From NCBI GenBank assembly GCA_900102115.1, contig FNAW01000002.1, positions 124,001-188,000 on the forward strand: a DNA stretch of 64,000 bases, written 5' to 3'. Origin of the DNA: Blastococcus fimeti (lineage in GTDB: Bacteria; Actinomycetota; Actinomycetes; Mycobacteriales; Geodermatophilaceae). Below, one piece after another: positions 9,490 through 18,058 of this stretch (positions are counted from its first letter, which is position 1; the number at the start of each line of letters is the position of its first letter). Both the position numbers and the translations under genes were made by a program. Under the pieces are notes generated by a model that saw only the letters and a list, made by a program, of their open reading frames with translations, was not told where the DNA came from and did no database searches.

Positions 9490-9978
9490 TCAGGCGATCG
9501 CCGGCTCGTCCCGGTTGAGCTCGATCGTCCGGCGCAGCATGCGTCGGCGGTGGACCGACCCGATCCCGAAGCCCACGACGATGGCCACCGTCACCCAGTT
9601 GACGTCCTCCGGCCGGCCGGTCACCAGCCGCTGCACCAGGAATGCCACCACGCCGACGAACCAGAGGACGGCGGCCCCGGCCAGGAGGCGGCCCTTCCGC
9701 GTCGTCGGCCAGCGGACGGACTCCTGCTCGATGAGACGTTCCGCCCAGTCGACGGCGGCCTGCCGGAGATGGGGTTCGGCGAGCGCCAGGCCCCGGGGCA
9801 CCGCGTGCGCCACCCGCGGCGCGTCCGACGACGACAGCCGATGGCGCCGGACGACATCGCGCCAGGGGTCCGCCTCGGCTCCGGGCCGGAGCCGGGACCA
9901 GACGCCGCGTCCGCCGAGCCAGTAGGCCAGCAACGGCAGACCGACCAGGATCAGGAGGATGGCCAGGACCGCGGTCAC
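9490..9978 (-). CDS. Hypothetical membrane protein, about three transmembrane segments
   Basis: No family is recognised. From the GTG at 9978 the product has 162 residues: an N-terminal hydrophobic helix (VLAILLILVGLPLLAYWL), a soluble middle of roughly 65 residues with conserved-looking charged helices (QAAVDWAERLIEQESVRWP), then two closely spaced hydrophobic segments (GAAVLWFVGVVAFLVQRL and WVTVAIVVGFGIGSV) and a basic tail. An upstream in-frame ATG at 10047 would add an arginine-rich leader that looks non-coding, so I prefer 9978. It converges tail-to-tail with the helicase with no gap. Confidence 0.7.
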   Translation of the reverse strand: MTAVLAILLILVGLPLLAYWLGGRGVWSRLRPGAEADPWRDVVRRHRLSSSDAPRVAHAVPRGLALAEPHLRQAAVDWAERLIEQESVRWPTTRKGRLLAGAAVLWFVGVVAFLVQRLVTGRPEDVNWVTVAIVVGFGIGSVHRRRMLRRTIELNRDEPAIA

Positions 9979-10051
9979 GGCCCGATCCTGGCGGCCGCGG
10001 AGACGGCGGGCACCGCGGTCACCTGCGCGTCCACCGATCGGGTGCACGGCA

Positions 10052-10114
10052 GTTGATCATCGGCATGTGGCGGCGTGCCGCGCCGGCGGCGCCGGCCACA
10101 TGCCGATGATCAAC
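10052..10114 (-). terminator. Perfect 20-bp inverted repeat downstream of the betaine operon
   Basis: The arms 10052-10071 and 10095-10114 are exact reverse complements (20 of 20) around a 23-base loop. It lies just after the stop of the substrate-binding protein gene (10121, minus strand), where a terminator is expected, but no T-tract follows. A Rho-independent-like hairpin is the simplest reading; a dispersed palindromic repeat is the alternative. Confidence 0.6.
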
Positions 10115-10120
10115 ATGGAC

Positions 10121-11044
10121 TCAGCCCTTCAGGGTCTCCTCGACGTCCGGGTTCTCCTCGAAGAAGGCGGCGATCGCCTCGGGGTACTGGCCCTCGCCGT
10201 ACTCGTTGACGACCAGGTTCTCCAGCGAGCCGTACTGCTCGTCGGTCAGGGTGAAGTCGCCCATCAGCTCGGCGACCTCCGCGCAGTCGTCGGAGAAGCC
10301 CGTGCGAGCCAGGTTGTGCAGGCCCTCGGTGCTCCCGAGCGCGCCCTCGGGGTCCGCGAGGTCCTTGACCGGGAACTCGCTGTTGGCCCAGAACGGACGC
10401 CACAGGGTGACGACGATGTCCTCCTGGTTGTCGATGGCCGCCTGGAGCTCGGCCAGCATGGCGGTCGTGGAGGACTCGACCAGCTGGTAGTCGTCGAGGC
10501 CGTAGGTCGGCATGACCTCCTCCTTGGTGGTGCGGGTCAGGCCCGCGCCGGGCTCGATGCCGACGATCCGGCCGTCGAAGCGGTCCGCCTGACCGGCCAG
10601 GTCGGCGATCGACTCGATGTCCACGTACTCCGGGACGGCGAGGGTGAGCACGGCGCCGTCGTACCAGGCGCCGAGGTCCTCGATGTCGTCGCCGTACTCG
10701 TCCATGTAGTCGGCGTGCGTGACCTCCGACCAGGCCGACGGGTAGACGTCGACGTCGCCGCCGGCCAGGCCCGCGTACAGCGGGGCGGCGTCGGCGATCT
10801 CCTCGAACTCGACGTCGACGCCCTTGTCCTGGAGCACGTCCTGCCAGAGATAGGCCATGCTCAGGCCGTCGGTCCAGGACGGGATGAAGCCAAGGGTCAC
10901 CTCGTCGCAGCTGCTGCTGCCGTTCCCGGAGGCGGTGGTGTCGTCCCCGCCGTCGTCGCCTCCGCAGGCGGTGGCCGCCAGGGCGACCGCGGCCAGGCCG
11001 GCCGCCGCCCGCAGGGTGCGTCGCTGTCGGTGCTGCACCGTCAC
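10121..11044 (-). CDS. Glycine betaine/proline ABC transporter substrate-binding lipoprotein (OpuAC/ProX-type)
   Basis: This 307-residue extracytoplasmic binding protein is anchored as a lipoprotein: the signal peptide ends in a lipobox LAATAC with Cys27. The mature part begins with a Gly/Asp/Ser-rich linker, then TLGFIPSWTDGLSMAYLWQ, the OpuAC domain start with aromatic residues that cage quaternary amines. Further Trp and Tyr residues are seen in VYPSAWSEVTHADYM and WRPFWANSEFPVKDL. It starts at GTG 11044 with GAGGAG six to eleven bases upstream. It is the last gene of the ATPase-permease-binding-protein operon and is followed by a strong hairpin. The ligand could be betaine, proline betaine or choline. 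Confidence 0.88.
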   Translation of the reverse strand: MTVQHRQRRTLRAAAGLAAVALAATACGGDDGGDDTTASGNGSSSCDEVTLGFIPSWTDGLSMAYLWQDVLQDKGVDVEFEEIADAAPLYAGLAGGDVDVYPSAWSEVTHADYMDEYGDDIEDLGAWYDGAVLTLAVPEYVDIESIADLAGQADRFDGRIVGIEPGAGLTRTTKEEVMPTYGLDDYQLVESSTTAMLAELQAAIDNQEDIVVTLWRPFWANSEFPVKDLADPEGALGSTEGLHNLARTGFSDDCAEVAELMGDFTLTDEQYGSLENLVVNEYGEGQYPEAIAAFFEENPDVEETLKG

Positions 11045-11142
11045 GTGGTGCTCCTCTCGTCGGTGCGGCCCGCGTCGTTGCGGACCGTCGAACGTGTTCG
11101 ACCGCCGGCTGCCGTGAGGACATCCGGTCGGCTTCGTGCAGT

Positions 11143-12126
11143 TCAGATGCCGGCGCCCGCAGTGGGCCGGATCCCCGGGGTCGCGGCCTCGGGGGCGACG
11201 ACGGGGGTACCGACGGCCGGCGCCGTCCGCCGGCGCACCAGCCAGGAGCGCCGCCCGCCGTCGCGCCGCCGCTCCCCGAAGGAGGAGGTCAGCCGGTCCA
11301 GGAAGATCGCCAGGATCACCACGGACAGCCCGGCCTCGAAGCCGAGCCCGATGTTGAGCCGGGAGATGCTGGTGACGACGATCTGGCCGAGTCCGGGGGC
11401 GCCGATGAATCCGGCGATGACGGCCATGGACAGCGCCAGCATGATCACCTGGTTGACGCCGGCCATGATCGTCGGCCGGGCCAGGGGCAGCTCGATGCCG
11501 CGCAGGATCTGCCACGGCGAGCTGCCGAACGCGTGTCCGGCCTCGACGGTCTCCCGGTCGACCTGGCGGATGCCGAGCTCGGTCAGCCGGACACCCGGGG
11601 GCAGCGCGAAGATGATCGTGGTGACGACGCCGGGGACGAGCCCGATGCTGAAGAACGTCACCGCTGGGATCAGGTAGACGAACGCCGGCATCGTCTGCAT
11701 GAGGTCCAGCACCGGGCGGACGACGGCGCTGACCCGGGAACTCTTGGCCGCGGCGATGCCGACCGGGATCGCCACGACCACCGACACGAGCGTGGCCACC
11801 AGCACCAGGGCGAGGGTGTCCATCGCCGGCTCCCAGAGCTCCATGCTCTGGATCAGCAGCAGCCCGGCGAGCGAGCCCACGGCGAAGACGACGGACCGCA
11901 CGAACAGCGCGAGGAGAGCGAGGATCGCGGCGAACAGCAGCGGCGGCAAGGCCAGCAGCCCGTCGGTCACGCCCTCGACAGCACCTTCCGTGCCGGTGGC
12001 GACCGCGTCGAAGAACGGGTCGACGTTGTCCTTCAGCCAGTCGAACGCGGTGTCGATCCACTCCCCTACCGGCACGCGGGGCAGCGAGCTCTCCTCGGCG
12101 GCGAGGACGGCGGTCGGCTCAGCCAC
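11143..12126 (-). CDS. Glycine betaine/proline ABC transporter permease (OpuAB/ProW-type)
   Basis: This 327-residue inner-membrane permease has an N-terminal soluble helix ([22 protein letters not shown]), characteristic of ProW/OpuAB, followed by six or more hydrophobic segments. The ATPase-coupling loop is [20 protein letters not shown] (EAA motif). It carries a basic, Pro/Ala-rich C-terminal tail of about 50 residues. The GTG at 12126 starts inside the ATPase gene, overlapping it by eight bases, so translation is coupled. With the upstream ATPase and downstream lipoprotein it makes a complete osmoprotectant importer. Confidence 0.9.
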   Translation of the reverse strand: MAEPTAVLAAEESSLPRVPVGEWIDTAFDWLKDNVDPFFDAVATGTEGAVEGVTDGLLALPPLLFAAILALLALFVRSVVFAVGSLAGLLLIQSMELWEPAMDTLALVLVATLVSVVVAIPVGIAAAKSSRVSAVVRPVLDLMQTMPAFVYLIPAVTFFSIGLVPGVVTTIIFALPPGVRLTELGIRQVDRETVEAGHAFGSSPWQILRGIELPLARPTIMAGVNQVIMLALSMAVIAGFIGAPGLGQIVVTSISRLNIGLGFEAGLSVVILAIFLDRLTSSFGERRRDGGRRSWLVRRRTAPAVGTPVVAPEAATPGIRPTAGAGI

Positions 12127-13339
12127 GGGAGCCCTCCAGGACCTCGGTGCGCTCGTCGGCGGGCACGCGCCCGTCCGGAGCCGAGCCGGCCAGCGCGGCG
12201 AGCACCGCCCGGGAGTCGACCAGCCCGGAGGGCCGGCCGTCGTCGTCCACGACCGCGACGGGGGCGTCGCCGGCTCCGGCCGGAGCCAGCAGTTCGGCCA
12301 GTGACGTCCCGGCGGCCACGCGCGCGGCGGGCGGGCGCACGGCGGCGGCCACGTCCCCCGAGGCGGCGCGCAGGTCGGCGCCGGTGACGACGCCCACGAG
12401 CCGGCCGTCGCCGTCGACCACCGCGAGCGCGGAACCGCCGTGCGCGCGCAGGGCCTCGAGTGCATCGGCGGGTGGGCTGCCGGCCAGGACGGTCGCCGCC
12501 GGGACCATCACGTCGGCGGCGCTGAACACCCGTGCGCGGTCGACGTCGGCGAGGAAGCGCTCGACGTACTCGTCCCCCGGGTCGGCGAGGATCGACTCGG
12601 GGGTGCCCAGCCGCACGATCCGGCCGTCCCGCATGATCGCGATCCGGTCACCGAGGCGCATGGCCTCGTTGAGGTCGTGGGTGATGAAGACGATCGTCTT
12701 GCCCAGCCGGGCCTGGAGCTCCAGGAGCTGGTCCTGCATCTCGCGGCGGATCAGCGGGTCGAGGGCGCTGAACGCCTCGTCCATGAGCAGGACGTCGGCC
12801 TCCGAGGCGAGGGCGCGCGCCAGCCCGACGCGCTGCTGCATCCCGCCGGAGAGCTGGTCGGGGCGCTTCTCCGCCTGGCCCTCGAGGCCGACCATCGCCA
12901 GGGCCTCGGTCGCCGCCGCCAGGCGGGTGCGGCGGTCGACCCCGCGGACCTCCAGGGCGTAGGCGGCGTTGTCCACCACGCTGCGGTGCGGCAGGAGCGC
13001 GAAGTGCTGGAAGACCATGCTGATCCGGCGCTGCCGGACCTCGCGGAGGCGCTTGCCGCTCAGGGCGGTGATCTCGTCCTCCCCGACGTGCACCGTGCCC
13101 GCCGTCGGCTCCAGGAGCCCGTTGAGCATCCGGAGCAGGGTCGACTTCCCCGACCCCGACAGCCCCATCACGACGAAGATCTCGCCCGGCTCGATCGCCA
13201 GGCCGACGTCGATCACCGCAGGGGTGGCGCCCGTGGCGCGGATGTCGTCGGCGGAGGCGCCGGCACGCAGCCGGTCCACCGCCTGGGCAGGGTGTCGACC
13301 GAAGACCTTGAACAGGCCGTCGACGCGGAGTGCGGTCAC
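12119..13339 (-). CDS. Glycine betaine/proline ABC transporter ATP-binding protein with tandem CBS domains (OpuAA/ProV-type)
   Basis: This 406-residue ATPase energises osmoprotectant uptake. Walker [10 protein letters not shown] is at 59-67, the Q-loop at [13 protein letters not shown], the signature LSGGMQQR at 163-170, and Walker [13 protein letters not shown] at 184-195. Residues from about 278 onward hold two CBS-like repeats ([15 protein letters not shown] and, near the end, [15 protein letters not shown]), the module that senses ionic strength or cyclic-di-AMP in OpuA homologues. The family-typical N-terminal KVFGRHP region is present. Start GTG 13339 has a purine-rich leader. First gene of the operon; the 183-base upstream gap should hold its promoter. 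Confidence 0.92.
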   Translation of the reverse strand: MTALRVDGLFKVFGRHPAQAVDRLRAGASADDIRATGATPAVIDVGLAIEPGEIFVVMGLSGSGKSTLLRMLNGLLEPTAGTVHVGEDEITALSGKRLREVRQRRISMVFQHFALLPHRSVVDNAAYALEVRGVDRRTRLAAATEALAMVGLEGQAEKRPDQLSGGMQQRVGLARALASEADVLLMDEAFSALDPLIRREMQDQLLELQARLGKTIVFITHDLNEAMRLGDRIAIMRDGRIVRLGTPESILADPGDEYVERFLADVDRARVFSAADVMVPAATVLAGSPPADALEALRAHGGSALAVVDGDGRLVGVVTGADLRAASGDVAAAVRPPAARVAAGTSLAELLAPAGAGDAPVAVVDDDGRPSGLVDSRAVLAALAGSAPDGRVPADERTEVLEGSRG

Positions 13340-13522
13340 AGGTACCTCTCGCCCGGGGATCCGGCGGCGTGGGTCGCCGGACGCGTCGTGCCGGGTCGCA
13401 CCGTGCGCGGCCCGACGATCCACGCTATCGGCGATCCGGAACTCGGGCGCCCCGAGGACAGCTCTCGACAGGCACCTGCAACACGATCGTCACATGATTC
13501 GCCCCGGACGGGCGTGGCGGCG

Positions 13523-13822
13523 TCAGCCGGGGATGTCGTCCTCGTCGGCCGGGACGTCGGTCGCCTGCTCCAGGACGTCTGCCTCGTTCGCCTCCCGGTC
13601 CCCCACCGGACGCAGCGGGCTGCCGGTCTCACCGGGGCGGGCGGCGAGCTGCTGCTCCAGGGCGTCGGCCTCCGGCACGGCGTCGCCGGGCGCTGCGGCG
13701 TCTCCGGCCACGGAGACCGCGGGCGGGTCGACGAGCGCCTCCTGCTCCGCGCGGTCGGCGTCGTTCGCGGTACCGGGATCGGTCACGTCGTCCTCCGTCG
13801 GGGATGCGGTCGGGGTCGGCAT
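13523..13822 (-). CDS. Small acidic protein with repeated EADxLEQ motif
   Basis: A 99-residue, strongly acidic, probably disordered protein. I see an imperfect repeat: RAEQEALVD, then PEADALEQQLAARPGETGS, then REANEADVLEQATDVPADED. Similar short acidic proteins occur in other actinobacteria, but I know no function. The ATG at 13822 begins MPTPTASPTEDDVTDP; further upstream the frame reads as shadow sequence. It is divergent from the DUF5703 gene and separated by about 180 bases from the betaine operon. No signal peptide or membrane segment is seen. Confidence 0.65.
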   Translation of the reverse strand: MPTPTASPTEDDVTDPGTANDADRAEQEALVDPPAVSVAGDAAAPGDAVPEADALEQQLAARPGETGSPLRPVGDREANEADVLEQATDVPADEDDIPG

Positions 13823-13918
13823 CCATCCTGCCGTCCGGACGCCGGTCCGGCAGGCCGGCGGTGTGTGCCAGGGCACGACGGCGTGACGGTCGGGCCTCTG
13901 CCGGGCACAATCGGCGCG

Positions 13919-14122
13919 ATGGAGGCGTCTGCCGAGTACGAGTTCGCGCCGCTGCGGATCCCGCCGGGCACGTCCCGGTCCGCGGCGGCGACCATGCTGA
14001 GCCTGCAGTCCGACGTCGGCGGCTGGGAGCTCGCCCGGCTGCAGCTGCACCAGGACGGTACCCGCAAGGTCATCCTGCGGCGCCGCTCCCGGCTCTCCTA
14101 CCTGCCCGGCCCGGTCATCTAG
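13919..14122 (+). CDS. DUF5703 family protein
   Basis: This 67-residue protein is of a small family common in mycobacteria and relatives. The recognisable pattern is EYEFAPLRIPPGTSRSAAAT, then MLSLQSDVGGWELARLQLHQ, and DGTRKVILRRRSR, predicted as a compact alpha/beta fold with a basic C-terminus. No function is known. The ATG at 13919 is the only sensible start. It ends with TAG in a CTAG tetranucleotide shared with the stop of the convergent pentapeptide-repeat gene. Confidence 0.8.
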   Translation: MEASAEYEFAPLRIPPGTSRSAAATMLSLQSDVGGWELARLQLHQDGTRKVILRRRSRLSYLPGPVI

Positions 14123-14946
14123 ACCCAGTGCTGCGGGCGCCGGAACCCGGCCGGCAGCAGCGTGGCGGCGTCCCCCCGGGCGGCCTCCAGCTGCGGTCCG
14201 GTGAGGAACAGGCAGGCGGAGAGATCCGCCCCCCGCAGATCGGCGGCCCGCAGGTCCGCGCCGAGGAGATCCGCGGTGCCCAGGACGACGCCGCGCAGGT
14301 CGGCGCCGATGAGGTAGGCGCCGCGCAGGCTCGCACCGCGCAACCGGGCCCGGCGCAGGTCGCGCCCCATGAGGTCGGCACCGCGCCGATCGGGACCGGC
14401 GGGCCTGCGGACGGCGTCGCTCACCTGCTGCAGCAGCGCACCCACCCGCGCCCGGTGGGCGACCACGTCGAGGGCGCGCAGCTCGTCGGCGCCCAGCGCG
14501 GCCATGCGCTCGGTCTCGGCCCGGGCGTCCTCGACGGCGGGGTGCAGCGCCGCCGCGGCGGGCAGCGTCGCGGCCTCGGCCAGGTGCCAGAGGACCTCGT
14601 GCAACTGCCGCATCACCGGCATGACCGCGAACTGCGCGGCGGCGAGCTCCGGCGACTCCCGCCAGCTGCGCCCACCGAAGGTCTGCTGGGTGATCCGCTG
14701 GCCCGCGCCGAAGCAGTCGAAGACCGTGCAGCCGGGGAAGCCCGCGGGTCGCAGCCGGTCGTGGATGCCGCAGCGGAAGTCGTCCCGCAGGTTCGGGCAG
14801 GGGGTGCCCGCCGGCTTGTCGATCGCGAAGTCCGCGGACGCGGCGAACGCCGGCGCCACGCAGCACAGCCCGGCGCAGTGGCTGCAGTCGGCCGACAGCC
14901 CGTCCCGGGACGGGAGGATCGGGAGCGGGAGTGGGCGGGGTGGCAT
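14119..14946 (-). CDS. Pentapeptide-repeat protein with cysteine-rich N-terminal domain
   Basis: The 275-residue protein has two parts. The N-terminal third is cysteine-rich: CSHCAGLCC (21-29), then CPNLRDDFRCGIHDRL and GFPGCTVFDCFGAG, resembling the CxxC/CC metal-binding pattern of YkgJ-like proteins. After a helical middle (residues about 100-180) come pentapeptide repeats of the A(D/N)LxG kind from about 188: RGADLMGRDLRRARLRG, RGAYLIGADLRGV, LGADLRAADLRGADLSA, expected to form a right-handed quadrilateral beta-helix. Role unknown; a DNA-gyrase-mimic or scaffold role is only speculation. The stop (TAG) overlaps the convergent DUF5703 stop within CTAG. Confidence 0.78.
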   Translation of the reverse strand: MPPRPLPLPILPSRDGLSADCSHCAGLCCVAPAFAASADFAIDKPAGTPCPNLRDDFRCGIHDRLRPAGFPGCTVFDCFGAGQRITQQTFGGRSWRESPELAAAQFAVMPVMRQLHEVLWHLAEAATLPAAAALHPAVEDARAETERMAALGADELRALDVVAHRARVGALLQQVSDAVRRPAGPDRRGADLMGRDLRRARLRGASLRGAYLIGADLRGVVLGTADLLGADLRAADLRGADLSACLFLTGPQLEAARGDAATLLPAGFRRPQHWV

Positions 14947-15126
14947 GGGAGGCCCAGCCTAGGACGGCGACCGGGCGATCCGTCGCGCGCGGAGGTCTTG
15001 GCCGGGCGCACGTGCATGCGCACCCTGGATCCCGGACGAGCGCCGCCCGCGGGCTCGCACGGGGATGTCCTGCCGATCGGGCCCGGACGCGACGCCGCCG
15101 GGTCCTGCCGCGAGGGGGGAACGCCC

Positions 15127-16383
15127 GTGCACCTGCTCTTCGCCCTGTGGGACGGCGGAGGCACCGTCCCCGTCGAGCTCGGCGTGGTCCGCCGGGCGCT
15201 GGGCCGCGGACACACCGCCACCGTCCTCGGCGAGCCGAGCTTCGCTGCCGACGTCGCCGACGCCGGCGCGGAGTTCCGCAGCTGGGACCGCGCTCCGCAC
15301 CGCCGCTCGTCGGCCCGGGAGGACGACGTCATCCGCGACTGGGAGGTCCGCACGCCGCCCGCGCTGCTCGCGCGGCTGTGCGAGCGGGTCATCACCGGGC
15401 CGGCGGCCGCCTACGCCGCCGACGTCCGCCAGGCGCTCGACGAGCGCCCGGCCGACGTCGTCGTCGCCAGCGGGCCACTGCTCGGCGCGCTGGTCGGCGC
15501 TGAATCCGCCGGCGTGCCGGCGGTGGCGCTCTGCTCGAACGTCTACTCGCGACCGGCGCCCGGCCTCCCGCCGTTCGGGAGCGGTCTCGCGCCGGCCCAC
15601 GGCCCCGTGGGGCGGCTGCGGGACAGGGCGCTCACCAGCCTGGCGGAGCGGTTGTGGGATCGGCACCTGGCACCCCTGAACAGCGCCCGGTCGGACCTCG
15701 GGCTGGACCCGCTACCCGGGATGTGGGCCCAGTGGGACCGGGCGTCACGGGTGCTCGTGCTGACCTCGCAGGCCTTCGACCTGCCGGCTGTCCTGCCCGA
15801 CAACGTCCGCTACGTGGGCCCGGTGCTGGACGACCCGGTGTGGACCGGGTCGTACGAGCCGCCGGCGGGCGACGACCCGCTGGTGGTCGTGGGCCTGTCC
15901 AGCACCTGGATGCGCCAGGACGACGCGCTGCGGCGGATCGTGGCGGCGCTCGACTCCCTGCCCGTGCGCGGCGTGGTCACCACCGGTCCGGCGGTGGACC
16001 CGGCGGAGGTGCCCGGCACGGCGAGGGTCGAGGTCCGGCGGTCGGCTCCGCACGCCGCCCTCTTCCCGCGGGCCTCGGTCGTGGTCACCCACGCCGGGCA
16101 CGGCACCCTCGTGAAAGCCCTGGCCGCAGGCGTGCCGGCGCTCTGCCTGCCGATGGGCCGGGACCAGGGCGACAACGTCGTCCGCGCCGCGCGGCACGGG
16201 GCGGTCATCGGGTTGCGGAGGTCGGCGTCCCCGCCTCGGATCGCGGCGGCGGTGCGCCGGCTGATCGACGATCCGGCCTACCGGCAGGCGGCCCAGGCCC
16301 TCGGCGCACGCCTGCGGGCGGACGCCGCCGGCCCTGCGCTGGTCGACGAACTGGAGTCCGCCGCCAGGAGTCGCACGAGCTGA
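15127..16383 (+). CDS. Glycosyltransferase, GT1/UGT-like (macrolide glycosyltransferase family)
   Basis: This 418-residue GT-B glycosyltransferase would transfer a sugar from a nucleotide donor to a small acceptor. The N-terminal MHLLFALWDGGGTVPVELGV begins the acceptor-binding Rossmann half. The donor-binding half has VVVGLSSTWM, the linker to the second Rossmann fold, and the signature ASVVVTHAGHGTLVKALAAG...PMGRDQGDNVVRA (about 318-352), equivalent to the PSPG box with the His and the terminal Asp/Gln pair. Start GTG 15127 follows a GAGGGGGGA ribosome site. It has no glycolipid or polyketide cluster around it, so the acceptor is unknown. Confidence 0.85.
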   Translation: MHLLFALWDGGGTVPVELGVVRRALGRGHTATVLGEPSFAADVADAGAEFRSWDRAPHRRSSAREDDVIRDWEVRTPPALLARLCERVITGPAAAYAADVRQALDERPADVVVASGPLLGALVGAESAGVPAVALCSNVYSRPAPGLPPFGSGLAPAHGPVGRLRDRALTSLAERLWDRHLAPLNSARSDLGLDPLPGMWAQWDRASRVLVLTSQAFDLPAVLPDNVRYVGPVLDDPVWTGSYEPPAGDDPLVVVGLSSTWMRQDDALRRIVAALDSLPVRGVVTTGPAVDPAEVPGTARVEVRRSAPHAALFPRASVVVTHAGHGTLVKALAAGVPALCLPMGRDQGDNVVRAARHGAVIGLRRSASPPRIAAAVRRLIDDPAYRQAAQALGARLRADAAGPALVDELESAARSRTS

Positions 16384-16393
16384 TCCGGAGGCG

Positions 16394-17350
16394 TCAGGGA
16401 ACGAGGACGACCTTGCCGACGGTGCCGCGGTCGCCCAGCCGGGCCAGGGCCTGCGGCGCCTGGTCCAGCGGCAGCACGTCGCCGACCAGCGGGTCGATCA
16501 GCCCGTCGGCGACGAGCCGCAGCAGCTCCTCGTGCGTCCGCCAGAACAGCGCCGGCTCGTGCTTGCGGTACAGGCCCCAGTGCAGCCCGACGACGCTGTA
16601 GTTCTTGACCAGCACGTGGTTGGCCGGCGCCGACGGGTGGACCCCGCTGGTGAAGCCGACGACGAGCAACCGGCCCTCGAAGGCGATGCACCGGCGCGAC
16701 TTGTCGAACACCTCGCCGCCGACCGGGTCGTAGACCACGTCGGCGCCGTGCCCGCCGGTGATCTCCTTGACGAGGGGGACGAAGTCCTCGGTCGTGTAGT
16801 CGATGACGTGGTCGGCGCCCAGTTCGCGGCAGATCTCGGTCTTGCTGGCGCCGCCGGCCGTGGCGATGACCCGCGCACCGGCCGCCTTGCCGAGCTGGAT
16901 CGCGGCCGATCCCACGCCACCGGCGCCGGCGTGGACCAGCAGCCACTCCCCCGCCTGCAGGTGCGCGCGGCGGTGCAGGCCGACGTGCCCGGTCGAGTAG
17001 GTGAGGTACAGCGAGGCGGCCTTCTCGTCGGAGAGCGCCTCGGGCGCGGGATAGGCGGCCGCGGCGTCCATCAGCGCGTACTCGGCGAACGCGCCCGGAC
17101 CGCCGGCGGGTGAGCCGATGACCCGCTGGCCCGTCCCGACGATCTCTCCGCACAGCTCGACACCCGGTGTGTAGGGCAGCGGGGGCTTCTCCTGGTACAG
17201 CCCCTGGGCCATGAGGATGTCCGGGAAGTTCAGGGCGGCCGCCCGCACCTTGACCAGGACCTGGCCCTCGCCCGGGGTCGGGGTGTCGACCTCGTCGAAG
17301 CTCATGACCTTCGCTGGATCGCCGAGTTCGTGGACCCGCCATGCACGCAT
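16394..17350 (-). CDS. NADPH:quinone oxidoreductase family protein (zinc-free MDR)
   Basis: This 318-residue medium-chain dehydrogenase/reductase of the quinone-oxidoreductase branch reduces quinones or enoyl compounds with NADPH. The N-terminal GroES-like domain has LNFPDILMAQGLYQ and PYTPGVELCGEIVGTG. The Rossmann domain carries HAGAGGVGSAAIQLGKAAGA (about 151-170), the AGxGGVG cofactor loop, and a C-terminal KVVLVP. No structural or catalytic zinc cysteine set is seen. It converges with the glycosyltransferase ten bases away. Confidence 0.88.
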   Translation of the reverse strand: MRAWRVHELGDPAKVMSFDEVDTPTPGEGQVLVKVRAAALNFPDILMAQGLYQEKPPLPYTPGVELCGEIVGTGQRVIGSPAGGPGAFAEYALMDAAAAYPAPEALSDEKAASLYLTYSTGHVGLHRRAHLQAGEWLLVHAGAGGVGSAAIQLGKAAGARVIATAGGASKTEICRELGADHVIDYTTEDFVPLVKEITGGHGADVVYDPVGGEVFDKSRRCIAFEGRLLVVGFTSGVHPSAPANHVLVKNYSVVGLHWGLYRKHEPALFWRTHEELLRLVADGLIDPLVGDVLPLDQAPQALARLGDRGTVGKVVLVP

Positions 17351-17467
17351 GGCCCGACCCTGCCAGACCCGGGGTGACGGCCGTCACCTGCCCCCGGTCG
17401 CGTTCGCCCGCCCGCGGTCGTCGTGACAGTGTGCTGGCGACCACGTCGGCCGAACCGCGAGGACAGC

Positions 17468-18058
17468 ATGAGACAGCACCTGACGGACCCACTGCGATTC
17501 TTCGCAGCCTTCGTCGCGCACCCGCGCCAGATGGGCGCGGTGCTGCCCACGTCGCGCACGGCAGTGCGGGACATGCTCGACCTCGCCGACGTCCCTGCCG
17601 CCGACCTGGTGGTCGAGCTCGGCGCCGGCACCGGTGTGCAGACCGGCGAGATCCTGGCCAGGCTGCGGCCGGGCGCCCGGCTGGTGGCCGTCGAGATCGA
17701 CGCCAAGCTGTCCGCGCTGCTCGAGAAGCGCTACGCCGGTGACGACCGGCTGCAGGTCGTCACCGACTCGGCCGAGAACGTCGCCGCCTACCTGGACGGG
17801 CAGCGGGCCGACGTGCTCGTGTCGGCCATCCCCTTCACCTCGCTGGACGGCAAGCTCCGGCAGCGGATCCTCGACGCGCTCCCCGGGCTGCTGACGCCGC
17901 AGGGCGTCATGGTGCTCATCCAGTACTCGCCGCTGCTCATGGGCGAGCTCCGCCGCCGGTTCCGCTCGGTGCGCTGGCGGATCACGCCGTGGAACGTGCC
18001 GCCGGCGTTCCTGTTCGCCTGCTCCCAGGACGACGCCGGCGGCGGCTCTCCGGCCTGA
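17468..18058 (+). CDS. Class I SAM-dependent methyltransferase, phospholipid N-methyltransferase-like
   Basis: The 196-residue Rossmann methyltransferase resembles PmtA-type phosphatidylethanolamine methyltransferases and rRNA-adenine-dimethylase-like proteins. The N-terminal segment FFAAFVAHPRQMGAVLPTSR is the hallmark of this group. Motif I is VVELGAGTGVQTGEIL (about 48-63), then LVAVEIDAKL (motif II) and LVSAIPFTSL, the motif IV equivalent. The C-terminus RWRITPWNVPPAFLFAC is typical. ATG 17468 follows GAGGACAGC. Whether it methylates phospholipid here is inference. The stop shares TGATCA with the convergent SDR stop. Confidence 0.8.
   Translation: MRQHLTDPLRFFAAFVAHPRQMGAVLPTSRTAVRDMLDLADVPAADLVVELGAGTGVQTGEILARLRPGARLVAVEIDAKLSALLEKRYAGDDRLQVVTDSAENVAAYLDGQRADVLVSAIPFTSLDGKLRQRILDALPGLLTPQGVMVLIQYSPLLMGELRRRFRSVRWRITPWNVPPAFLFACSQDDAGGGSPA

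Noticed and set aside
11087..11102. LexA box GTCGAAC-GT-GTTCGAC between the betaine permease and binding-protein genes
   Set aside because: The half-sites are right but the spacer is two bases instead of four, and the site lies inside an operon with no SOS link.
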